Notes under the pieces: model-generated
What the model was told of the DNA's origin: nothing
Databases searched by the model: none
What the model saw: only the letters and a program-made list of their open reading frames with translations
Made by a program: the position numbers and the translations under genes
Shown here: positions 17,034-23,681 of the stretch, one piece after another
Layout: every line of letters begins with the position of its first letter
Position numbering within the stretch: position 1 is the first letter of the stretch
Source of the DNA: Sulfurihydrogenibium subterraneum DSM 15120
GTDB taxonomy: Bacteria > Aquificota > Aquificia > Aquificales > Hydrogenothermaceae
DNA length: 64,000 nucleotides
NCBI RefSeq assembly: GCF_000619805.1
Contig: NZ_JHUV01000008.1
Location: 62,001-126,000, forward strand
Direction: 5' to 3'

Positions 17034-18332
17034 TTATATCAACCTTGTAAGAATAAGCCCGATGAGTGTAAAAAGAAGAGTAGGAAGTGTTAAGACAATA
17101 CCGACTTTAAAGTAGTATCCCCACGAGATATGTATACCTTTTTGATTTAAGACGTAAAGCCATAGTAAAGTTGCCAGAGAACCAATAGGAGTCATTTTTG
17201 GTCCTAAATCACAGCCTATAACGTTTGCATAAGCCAAATACTTCATAGTTGGTAAATCAAATCCAGTATCTAATATAGACAGGTTTACTACCATCACAGA
17301 AGGTAAGTTATTCATAATTGAAGATAAAAATGCTGCTAAAAATCCGGTTGCTATAATACCTAAATCTAAAGATATTAATGTTGATTGTTTTATTAAGTAA
17401 GTGATAAAATCAGTAAATCCTGTATTTTTCAAACCGTAAACAACTACATACATACCTATAGAAAAAACAACTATTTTCCAAGGAGTTTCTTTAATAACAA
17501 GAGATTTCATATCTACTATTTCTTCTTTGTAAGTAGCTACACCAAGAATAAAAGCACCTATACCTATGATAATAGAAACAGGAATGTGATAATACTCCCC
17601 TACAAAAAATCCTATAAGCAGTATTAAAAATACAAACCAGCTTAACTTAAAGATAAACCAATCTTTTATAGCGTATTTTGGTGGTTTATCTTCAATAGCT
17701 TCTAAATCTACTCTTTTTAAAAGGTCTTTTCTAAAATAAAAGTAAAGAACAACGATAGTTGCAATCAAAGAAAAAAAGTTAACAAACACCATAACAGAGG
17801 CATACTCAAAAAAACCTATCTTAAAGATGTCAGCTGTAAGGATATTTACCAAGTTAGATATAATCAGAGGAAGGCTTGTTGTATCTGCTACAAAACCACT
17901 ACCCATAATATAAGGAAGCATATACCTTTGACTTAATCCAAGATGTTTTATTTTTTGATACACAATAGGGGTAAGGATTAAAGCTGCACCGTCATTGGCA
18001 AAAAAGGCTGATATTCCCGCACCTAAAAGGACTAAGTATATAAAAAGTTTTACTCCATCTCCTTTAGAAAAATCTATTATATGAAGGGCAGCCCATTCAA
18101 AAAATCCGATTTTATCAAGAATTAAAGATATAAAGATGATACCTATAAACGCAAGTGTCGGATCCCAAACTATCTCAACTACTTTATAAACGTCATCTAT
18201 AGACACAACTCCAAATAAGAGAGAAACTGCAGCTCCAAAAGTGGCACTCCAACCTATATCTATACCTTTTGGCTTTTTTATTACCAGAAAAAGAGTTAAG
18301 ATAAAAATTAATAAAGCTATTATTTTTTCCAT
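17034..18332 (-). CDS. arsB: Arsenite efflux permease ArsB
   Basis: 432 residues, about 11-12 membrane helices, ArsB/NhaD (ion transporter) superfamily. Conserved segments: FFANDGAALILTPIVY and, in the second half, FLSSIMNNLPSVMVVNLS and NVIGCDLGPKMTPIGSLATLLW, which match arsenite/antimonite:H+ antiporters. Exports arsenite made by ArsC. Last gene of a four-gene ars operon, 6 bases after arsC. Confidence 0.92.
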   Translation of the reverse strand: MEKIIALLIFILTLFLVIKKPKGIDIGWSATFGAAVSLLFGVVSIDDVYKVVEIVWDPTLAFIGIIFISLILDKIGFFEWAALHIIDFSKGDGVKLFIYLVLLGAGISAFFANDGAALILTPIVYQKIKHLGLSQRYMLPYIMGSGFVADTTSLPLIISNLVNILTADIFKIGFFEYASVMVFVNFFSLIATIVVLYFYFRKDLLKRVDLEAIEDKPPKYAIKDWFIFKLSWFVFLILLIGFFVGEYYHIPVSIIIGIGAFILGVATYKEEIVDMKSLVIKETPWKIVVFSIGMYVVVYGLKNTGFTDFITYLIKQSTLISLDLGIIATGFLAAFLSSIMNNLPSVMVVNLSILDTGFDLPTMKYLAYANVIGCDLGPKMTPIGSLATLLWLYVLNQKGIHISWGYYFKVGIVLTLPTLLFTLIGLILTRLI

Positions 18333-18338
18333 CCTTTT

Positions 18339-18761
18339 TTACAAGTTTTTGATAAGCTGTTCCACACGTTTTTTTATTTCATCTCTAACGTTTCTAAAAG
18401 CGTTTAACTTTGCATCTTCAGTTAGTCCTATTACTCTTGCTGGGTCTGGTAAACCCCAATGTTGAGTGTTTGCACCAGGAACAACTGGACAGCTTTCTGC
18501 AGCATCACCACAGAGCGTAATCACATAATCCATCTGATTTATAGGTATTTCATCTATATGTTTTGAATATTGGTCAGATATATCTATACCTTCTTCTTTC
18601 ATTACCTCAATAGCTTTTGGGTGAATGTATCCTGATGGGTTAGAGCCTGCCGAGTAAAATTCAATATTTTTTCCATACTTTTTAGCAAAAAATTTGGCAT
18701 ATCCTTCTGCCATCTGACTTCTTGCAGAGTTTCCAGTACAAATAAAAGCTATCTTAACCAT
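18339..18761 (-). CDS. arsC: Arsenate reductase, thioredoxin-coupled (low-MW phosphatase type)
   Basis: 140 residues. The CX5R loop CTGNSAR (C8-R14) binds arsenate, and C84 and C91 (LCGDAAESCP) complete the three-cysteine relay that is reduced by thioredoxin, as in the S. aureus pI258 enzyme. DPA near the end (LPDPAR) supplies the catalytic Asp. Converts arsenate to arsenite for ArsB. Start overlaps the arsR end by 8 bases. Confidence 0.95.
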   Translation of the reverse strand: MVKIAFICTGNSARSQMAEGYAKFFAKKYGKNIEFYSAGSNPSGYIHPKAIEVMKEEGIDISDQYSKHIDEIPINQMDYVITLCGDAAESCPVVPGANTQHWGLPDPARVIGLTEDAKLNAFRNVRDEIKKRVEQLIKNL

Positions 18762-19071
18762 CTTTTACCTCACAGGAGATTTTATCAAGATTTTCACTTA
18801 TAGCTTTATCTATAAGAGGTAAAACTCTATTTAAACCTTCATTATCTTTATTTAAAGAGTAGTAAACCCATCTTCCGTCTTTTCTTGCTTTAAAAATCTT
18901 TGATTCTCTTAAAATCCTAAGGTGAAATGATATTCTCGGTTGAGACAGGTTAAAGTAATCTAAAAAGTTGCATACACATAACTCTCCGTGTTTTAAAACC
19001 ATCTTAACCATCTTTAGCCTTATAGGGTCTGATAGTGCATGAAAAAGTAGCTGAAGCTCCTTTTCTGTCAT
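18754..19071 (-). CDS. arsR: ArsR/SmtB-family arsenic-responsive repressor
   Basis: 105 residues, winged helix. The metal site ELCVCNFLDYF (C32, C34) in the helix before the recognition helix is the As(III)/Sb(III) site of E. coli-type ArsR; recognition helix LSQPRISFHLRILRES, then the wing RKDGRWVYYSLN. Arsenite binding would release the operator. It overlaps both neighbours by 4-8 bases, so it is translated within the ars operon it probably controls. Confidence 0.93.
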   Translation of the reverse strand: MTEKELQLLFHALSDPIRLKMVKMVLKHGELCVCNFLDYFNLSQPRISFHLRILRESKIFKARKDGRWVYYSLNKDNEGLNRVLPLIDKAISENLDKISCEVKDG

Positions 19072-19358
19072 TTTTGTTTTACTTCTATAAATTTTTGAGA
19101 TTTCTCCATAGCCTGACTAATATCCTCTTCTTTTACATCTCCCCTTATCTCTATCACAGGCTTTCCATTTTCTACTCTAAAATTCATAAAACTAATCTTG
19201 GCTTTTATTTCTTGGGACATACAATCACACTTTCCCGTTTTACAATTATCCACTATCTCTTTTACATCTTCTATGTTTACATTTTCTTGAACTTGGATTT
19301 TGATACCTTCTTCTGTTTCAACTATTTGGCTAATTTCTTTTAGCTTTTTCTTTTCCAT
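19068..19358 (-). CDS. Small cysteine-bearing protein heading the ars operon, unrecognised
   Basis: 96 residues from the ATG at 19358, preferred because GAGG is correctly spaced before it; the GTG four codons upstream lies inside that ribosome site. The only obvious motif is a three-cysteine cluster, DNCKTGKCDCMS (C39, C44, C46), in an otherwise charged protein with no signal peptide or membrane helix. Three closely spaced thiols in an ars operon suggest arsenite binding, perhaps a chaperone or sensor, but this is inference. Overlaps arsR by 4 bases. It is not ArsD or ArsC by sequence. Confidence 0.6.
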   Translation of the reverse strand: MEKKKLKEISQIVETEEGIKIQVQENVNIEDVKEIVDNCKTGKCDCMSQEIKAKISFMNFRVENGKPVIEIRGDVKEEDISQAMEKSQKFIEVKQK

Positions 19359-19370
19359 ATCTAACTTCAC

Positions 19371-19432
19371 CTCAAAATTTTTTTATGTATAAAAGTATAA
19401 AAAAATTTTTATATATAAATCATGATAAAACT
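19371..19432 (-). promoter_or_regulatory. AT-rich promoter/operator region of the ars operon
   Basis: The only non-coding stretch ahead of the four ars genes. It holds tandem GTATAAAA octamers (19387-19394, 19395-19402) and a near-palindrome TATAAAAAAATTTTTATA (19396-19413). On the minus strand TATACT-like -10 candidates are present but no convincing -35. Operator role for ArsR is inferred. Confidence 0.4.
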
Positions 19433-19440
19433 CACAAAAA

Positions 19441-19459
19441 CCACCTGTTTATCAGGTGG
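19441..19459 (-). terminator. Intrinsic terminator after the metE-OMP unit
   Basis: Perfect 7-bp stem CCACCTG/CAGGTGG with loop TTTAT, followed on the minus strand by TTTTTGTG. Sits 13 bases after the outer-membrane protein stop and separates that unit from the ars operon. Confidence 0.8.
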
Positions 19460-19471
19460 CTTTTATAATAG

Positions 19472-20263
19472 TTAAAAAGCTAATCCAACTAAAGCGTACC
19501 CGCCTTTTATCTTAATGTCAGTTTTAACGTCTTTTTCGTCTATTTTTAGTTTTTCGTATCTATATCCAGCTTCAATAAATGGTTTTAAAATTCCTATAGG
19601 TATTAAATTTGCAGCATACAACCTCGCACCAGCAGTGTAATCGTAATAAGTATCTTTGTTATAACTTATGTAGTTTACAGACCCAACAGCTGAAAAGTAA
19701 GGTATAGGTTTGATTTCTGTGGCTAAGTGTAGCATAGGAACTGGCAAAGTGATAGATTTACTTTCACTAACCTTTTGACCTGTGGTTTTATCTGTACCGT
19801 TTAACTTTCCGTCAAAGAAAACAGTCCTTATGTTAAGTCCAAGCTCAATGTCTAAAACACCGTTGCTTAATGTTTTTACTAAAGGAGCGTTAAAGTATAA
19901 AGTTGTATCAAGTCTATCAAGTTTAACTGATAAGTTGTAATCAGCATTTGCTTGAAAAGTATAATTACCCCACTTTATATCTCTTGTTAGAGTCCCATTT
20001 CCGTCAAATTTCATGGGCATATAACTGAGCTTTACGTTTGGGAGTAAAGGTAAAGGATGCTCTACTTTCAATCTTACCCAAGGTTTTGTTTTGTCCGATA
20101 TGTGGGCATCGTTTTTAAGGTCTATTTTGTCAGTATCTGTTATAGGTTTGTAAGAAACATAACCACTTGGTTTTTGCTGGACAGCTCCAACAGAAAATTC
20201 AAGCTCCATAGCATTCACTACAAAAGGAACTAATAATCCAGTAGCAACTAAATACTTTCTCAT
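19472..20263 (-). CDS. Outer-membrane beta-barrel protein (TIGR04219-like)
   Basis: 263 residues: signal peptide MRKYLVATGLLVPFVVNA, then alternating strand pattern with a C-terminal aromatic (GGYALVGLAF) as in outer-membrane barrels. The layout (MELEFSVGAVQQKPSGYVSY at the mature start, PWVRLKVEHPLPLLPNVKL, VPMLHLATEIKPIPYFSAVGS) fits the TIGR04219 family of unknown function. Only 26 bases separate it from metE, so it is probably read from the metE promoter and would share that regulation. A strong terminator follows. Confidence 0.72.
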   Translation of the reverse strand: MRKYLVATGLLVPFVVNAMELEFSVGAVQQKPSGYVSYKPITDTDKIDLKNDAHISDKTKPWVRLKVEHPLPLLPNVKLSYMPMKFDGNGTLTRDIKWGNYTFQANADYNLSVKLDRLDTTLYFNAPLVKTLSNGVLDIELGLNIRTVFFDGKLNGTDKTTGQKVSESKSITLPVPMLHLATEIKPIPYFSAVGSVNYISYNKDTYYDYTAGARLYAANLIPIGILKPFIEAGYRYEKLKIDEKDVKTDIKIKGGYALVGLAF

Positions 20264-20289
20264 TTTCCCCCTTTCAAAAAGAATTTAAA

Positions 20290-22575
20290 CTATTGTATTT
20301 CACTTCTTAGCTTTTTCGCAACGTTTACCATATTTTTCAAAGATTTTATAGTTTCATCCCAGCCTCTTGTTTTTAAACCACAGTCTGGATTAATCCATAT
20401 AAGGTTTTTATCAATATATCTCAAAGATCTTCTTACAATCTCTTCTATCTCTTCTTCCCTTGGGACTCTTGGAGAGTGAATATCGTAAACACCTATACCT
20501 ATACCGTGGTCATAGTTGAACTTTTCAAAAGCAGTGAGTATTTCACCTTTACTTCTTGAAGCTTCTATGGATATAACATCTGCGTCCATTTTGTATATGT
20601 ACTCTATTATCTCGTTAAACTCTGAATAACACATATGAGTATGAATCTGGGTTTCGTCTTTTACAGTGTCGTGGGATAGTTTAAATGCGTTTACAGCCCA
20701 GTTTAGGTAGTGTTCTTGTTTTGACTTTTTAAGTGGGAGTCCTTCTCTAAATGCTGGCTCATCTATCTGTATTATTTTTATTCCAGCTTTTTCTAAGTCT
20801 ATCACCTCTTGTCTTAAAGCTAAAGCTATCTGATAAGCAATGTCCTCTTTTGGAATATCTTTTCTATAAAAAGACCAGTTTAGGATAGTCACAGGTCCTG
20901 TCAACATTCCTTTTACAGGTCTGTTTGTAAGAGATTGAGCATACGTAATCTCTTCTAATGTCATAGGGTTTGGCCTTGATACATCACCATAAATAATAGG
21001 GGGTCTTACACATCTTGTTCCGTAGGATTGAACCCATCCGTTTTTTGTAAATGCAAAACCTTCTAACTTTTCACCAAAAAACTCAACCATATCAGTTCTT
21101 TCAAACTCACCGTGAACTAAAACGTCTAAATCAAGATCTTCTTGTATTTTTATAACGTTTGCTATTTGAGATTTTATAAACTCTTTATACTCTTTTTCTG
21201 TTATTCTTCCTGCTTTGTAGTCAGCTCTAACCTTTCTAACTTCTTGTGTTTGTGGGAAACTTCCTATAGTCGTTGTAGGGAAAAGTGGTAGTTTTAATAT
21301 GTCCATCTGTTTTTTGTATCTTTCTTTAAACGGTTTTTTTCTTCCAACTCCTTGGTTTTTATACTGGTTTACTAACTTTCTAACTTCTTCGTTTTTGTAT
21401 TTGTCCCTTATATCTTGTAGGTTTTGTTTTGGGAGCTCTTTTCCTTCTGTAAAATGCTGTTTTAATGTTGTAAGCTCCTGTAATCTCTCATCTGCAAAGG
21501 ATAGAAGATTTATTAAATCTTCACTTAAATGTCCTACTTCTGGTTTAAGGCTAACAGGAAGGTGGAATAAAGGAGCTGCGTTTGAAATGATTATATTTTC
21601 TTGAGATACGTAGTCAAATAAAGATTTTATAAACTCTGCTGTTTGTCTCAAATCTGTTTTCCAAGGGTCTCTTCCTGATACAACCCCTGCTACTAATAAC
21701 TTATCTTTTGGAAATCCATACCTTTTAATGTTTTCAAAGTTTTCTGTGTTTGACACAAAATCAAGTCCTATACCTTTTACAGGAAGGTTAACAAGTTTTT
21801 CATACGAAGATAGGCTTTCGTAGTAAGTTTGAACTATAACATCTAATTTATCAATACCTTCAACTACTTTTTTATAGATTTTTAATGCAAGGTCTACTTC
21901 TTTATCTGATAAATCAAGGACAAAGGCAGGCTCGTCAAGTTGAACTATTTTAACTCCTTCATCTTGGAGCTGTCTTAAAACTTGGTTGTAAAGATCTGCA
22001 AAGTAATCTAAAAAGTACTCAAACTTCTCACTTTCTGGAGCTTTTACCATCTCCATTAAAATAGAGCCTTCCTGTCTTTGATAGACTTTTGACAGATAAA
22101 CAAATGTAAAAGGTCCTACTATCACAGGTTTTGTTTCTATTGATAGACTTTCTTTGATACTTTTGTAAGATTCTAATGGTCTATTTTTTTCAAGTTTTAT
22201 ATCTCCTGCAAGCTCTGGAACTATGTAGTGATAGTTTGTATCAAACCACTTTGTCATTTCACAGGCAATAGCATCATCACTTCCCCTTGCCATTGAAAAA
22301 TATAGGTCAAGGGAGTCTTCAATCTTTTTAAACCTTTCAGGGATAACGTTAAACATAGTAGCTGTATCAAGGACAAAGTCGTAAAGTGAAAAGTCATTAG
22401 AAGGAACTATATCTATACCAGCTTCTAAAACTTTTTTTATTCTGTTTATATTAATCTCATGAGCTTTTTCAAAGAGCTGGCTTTTTGTAATCTCACCCTT
22501 CCAGTAAGATTCTACCACTTTTTTTAACTCTCTATTTTCACCTATCTTGGGATAACCAAAAACAGTTGTTTTCAT
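20290..22575 (-). CDS. metE: Cobalamin-independent methionine synthase
   Basis: 761 residues, full-length MetE with N- and C-terminal TIM barrels. Transfers methyl from 5-methyl-THF (triglutamate) to homocysteine without B12, using catalytic zinc. Zinc ligands: IHTHMCYSEF (His and Cys), a downstream Glu, and NPDCGLKTRGW (Cys). Start motif TTVFGYPKIGENRELKK is typical. metF at 40.5 kb supplies the methyl-THF. Its promoter carries two 7-1-7 palindromes (22593-22607 and 22634-22648), implying repression by a Fur-family regulator, possibly the one encoded divergently. Confidence 0.96.
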   Translation of the reverse strand: MKTTVFGYPKIGENRELKKVVESYWKGEITKSQLFEKAHEININRIKKVLEAGIDIVPSNDFSLYDFVLDTATMFNVIPERFKKIEDSLDLYFSMARGSDDAIACEMTKWFDTNYHYIVPELAGDIKLEKNRPLESYKSIKESLSIETKPVIVGPFTFVYLSKVYQRQEGSILMEMVKAPESEKFEYFLDYFADLYNQVLRQLQDEGVKIVQLDEPAFVLDLSDKEVDLALKIYKKVVEGIDKLDVIVQTYYESLSSYEKLVNLPVKGIGLDFVSNTENFENIKRYGFPKDKLLVAGVVSGRDPWKTDLRQTAEFIKSLFDYVSQENIIISNAAPLFHLPVSLKPEVGHLSEDLINLLSFADERLQELTTLKQHFTEGKELPKQNLQDIRDKYKNEEVRKLVNQYKNQGVGRKKPFKERYKKQMDILKLPLFPTTTIGSFPQTQEVRKVRADYKAGRITEKEYKEFIKSQIANVIKIQEDLDLDVLVHGEFERTDMVEFFGEKLEGFAFTKNGWVQSYGTRCVRPPIIYGDVSRPNPMTLEEITYAQSLTNRPVKGMLTGPVTILNWSFYRKDIPKEDIAYQIALALRQEVIDLEKAGIKIIQIDEPAFREGLPLKKSKQEHYLNWAVNAFKLSHDTVKDETQIHTHMCYSEFNEIIEYIYKMDADVISIEASRSKGEILTAFEKFNYDHGIGIGVYDIHSPRVPREEEIEEIVRRSLRYIDKNLIWINPDCGLKTRGWDETIKSLKNMVNVAKKLRSEIQ

Positions 22576-22592
22576 TTTTTACCTCCTGCAAA

Positions 22593-22607
22593 TGCAAATT
22601 ATTTGCA
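22593..22607. promoter_or_regulatory. 7-1-7 palindrome, box 1 (metE start site)
   Basis: TGCAAAT-T-ATTTGCA, a perfect 7-1-7 inverted repeat, the geometry of Fur/Zur/PerR operators. An extra TGCAAA half-site abuts it at 22587-22592. It lies just downstream of the metE -10 element, where bound repressor would block initiation. Confidence 0.7.
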
Positions 22608-22609
22608 AA

Positions 22610-22638
22610 AGTATACCATAATTTAAATTCAAATGCAA
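22610..22638 (-). promoter_or_regulatory. metE promoter
   Basis: On the minus strand, TTGCAT (22638-22633), 17-base spacer, TATACT (22615-22610). The -35 element lies inside box 2 and the -10 is followed at once by box 1, so the promoter is bracketed by both palindromes. Confidence 0.65.
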
Positions 22639-22648
22639 ATCATTTGCA
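22634..22648. promoter_or_regulatory. 7-1-7 palindrome, box 2 (metE -35 / fur upstream)
   Basis: TGCAAAT-C-ATTTGCA, again a perfect 7-1-7 repeat. A further half-site TTGCAAAA follows at 22655-22662. It covers the metE -35 and lies ~25 bases upstream of the -10 of the divergent regulator gene. Confidence 0.7.
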
Positions 22649-22671
22649 AAAACCTTGCAAAATACTTTAAA

Positions 22672-22680
22672 TGATATAAT
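22672..22680 (+). promoter_or_regulatory. Extended -10 promoter of the Fur-family gene
   Basis: TGATATAAT, an extended -10 (TGN-TATAAT), 38 bases before the ATG at 22718. The region where a -35 would lie holds the half-site TTGCAAAA, so autoregulation is plausible. Confidence 0.55.
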
Positions 22681-22717
22681 ATTTACTCACTTTAGATATT
22701 TTAGATATGGAGACATT

Positions 22718-23158
22718 ATGAAAAAGTTAGTAATACCCCAAGGATATAAAACTACAAAACAGAGAAAGGCTATCTTAGAAGTTTTAGAAGAAAATATTAC
22801 ACCTATGCATGCAGAAGAAATATACTTTAAACTTAAAGAAAAAGGAATAGATATAAGCCTTTCAACTATATACAGAAATCTTGATATGCTTCAAAAACAA
22901 GGTTTAGTTGTTAAAGCTTACATGTTAAACGAAGATAAAGCAAGGTTTGGACTTTCTTCAAAAAAGAATTACTTAATCTGTCAAGAGTGTAAAAAGATAG
23001 TGATAATAGATAACTGTCCTTTTGAAAAATTTAAAGAAGAGCTTATAGAAGTCCACGGATTTGACATTTTAGGACATAGTATAGAAGTCTATGGAATCTG
23101 TCCAGAATGTAAAGAAAAAATCAAAAACGACGAAAAGCTTTTACAAGAAAATAAATAA
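22718..23158 (+). CDS. Fur-family metal-responsive regulator with atypical sensor motif
   Basis: 146 residues from the ATG at 22718 (GGAG upstream); longer frames from 22655 add unconserved sequence across the promoter. Winged helix with recognition segment SLSTIYRNLDMLQKQGLV. Structural zinc pairs C88/C91 (LICQEC) and C128/C131 (GICPEC) are present, as are H31, H113 and H120. The HHxH motif that normally precedes the first CxxC is replaced by KKNY (82-85), so the metal sensed may differ from Fe, Zn or peroxide-type members. Divergent from metE, with two 7-1-7 boxes between. Cannot be assigned to Fur, Zur, Nur or PerR from sequence alone. Confidence 0.88.
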   Translation: MKKLVIPQGYKTTKQRKAILEVLEENITPMHAEEIYFKLKEKGIDISLSTIYRNLDMLQKQGLVVKAYMLNEDKARFGLSSKKNYLICQECKKIVIIDNCPFEKFKEELIEVHGFDILGHSIEVYGICPECKEKIKNDEKLLQENK

Positions 23159-23678
23159 TTAAGAGCTCTAAAACAATAAGTAAATAGTGAAGATAGTAAA
23201 CCTGCTGTTGATTTTGAGTAATGTTAAAAAAGTACTCTAAAGATTTATAAAAGGCAAAAGAAGCTCCAAGACCTAAAAGGTATCCTGACTGTTTATAAAC
23301 ATCAAGTATAGACAAAAGTTTTTTCTTTTTTAAAATAATCGTTTCAGTCCTTACAAGATAAGAACCAAACATAAAGGTTATTTGATAACCTGAGTATATA
23401 AACAAGGCTGTAGAGTAGGAAAAGGGCTTTAATAAAAAAGCTGTTATTACAAAAAACATTACAATCTCTACAAATAGAGATATTAGGAAAAATAGCCTAA
23501 CATTCATAAGTTTTTCGTAAAACTTTGCTACTATCAACATTCCTAATGCAAGTAAAATACCGCCGATAGAAAATACAGAAGGTTGTAAAGGAGAGTAAAT
23601 AGAAAACACTGAGCCGATAGACAGCCCTGCAAATAAAGAGTTTAAAAACTTGTATCTGATATAACTTTTAACGTCCAT
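23121..23678 (-). CDS. Inner-membrane protein paired with the TonB receptor
   Basis: 185 residues, very hydrophobic, 5-6 predicted helices, starting MDVKSYIRYKFLNSLFAG. The spacing of helices and basic loops (KFYEKLMNVRLFF, VRTETIILKKKKLLS) is reminiscent of one half of an MFS transporter, but no signature is decisive. The gene starts 4 bases after the TonB-receptor stop, so it is co-transcribed and under box 3 control; an inner-membrane permease for the same ligand is a reasonable guess. Its 3' end overlaps the Fur-family gene by 38 bases on the opposite strand. Confidence 0.6.
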   Translation of the reverse strand: MDVKSYIRYKFLNSLFAGLSIGSVFSIYSPLQPSVFSIGGILLALGMLIVAKFYEKLMNVRLFFLISLFVEIVMFFVITAFLLKPFSYSTALFIYSGYQITFMFGSYLVRTETIILKKKKLLSILDVYKQSGYLLGLGASFAFYKSLEYFFNITQNQQQVYYLHYLLIVLELLIIYFLVKAFRRF

Positions 23679-23681
23679 ATT

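Noticed and set aside
17034-19358. Ars operon as recently transferred DNA
   Set aside because: Base composition and gene packing look like the surroundings and no mobile-element ends flank it.
22576-22717. Riboswitch (SAM or cobalamin) before metE
   Set aside because: The leader is only about 30 bases from the predicted start site, too short for either aptamer, and is filled by the palindrome.
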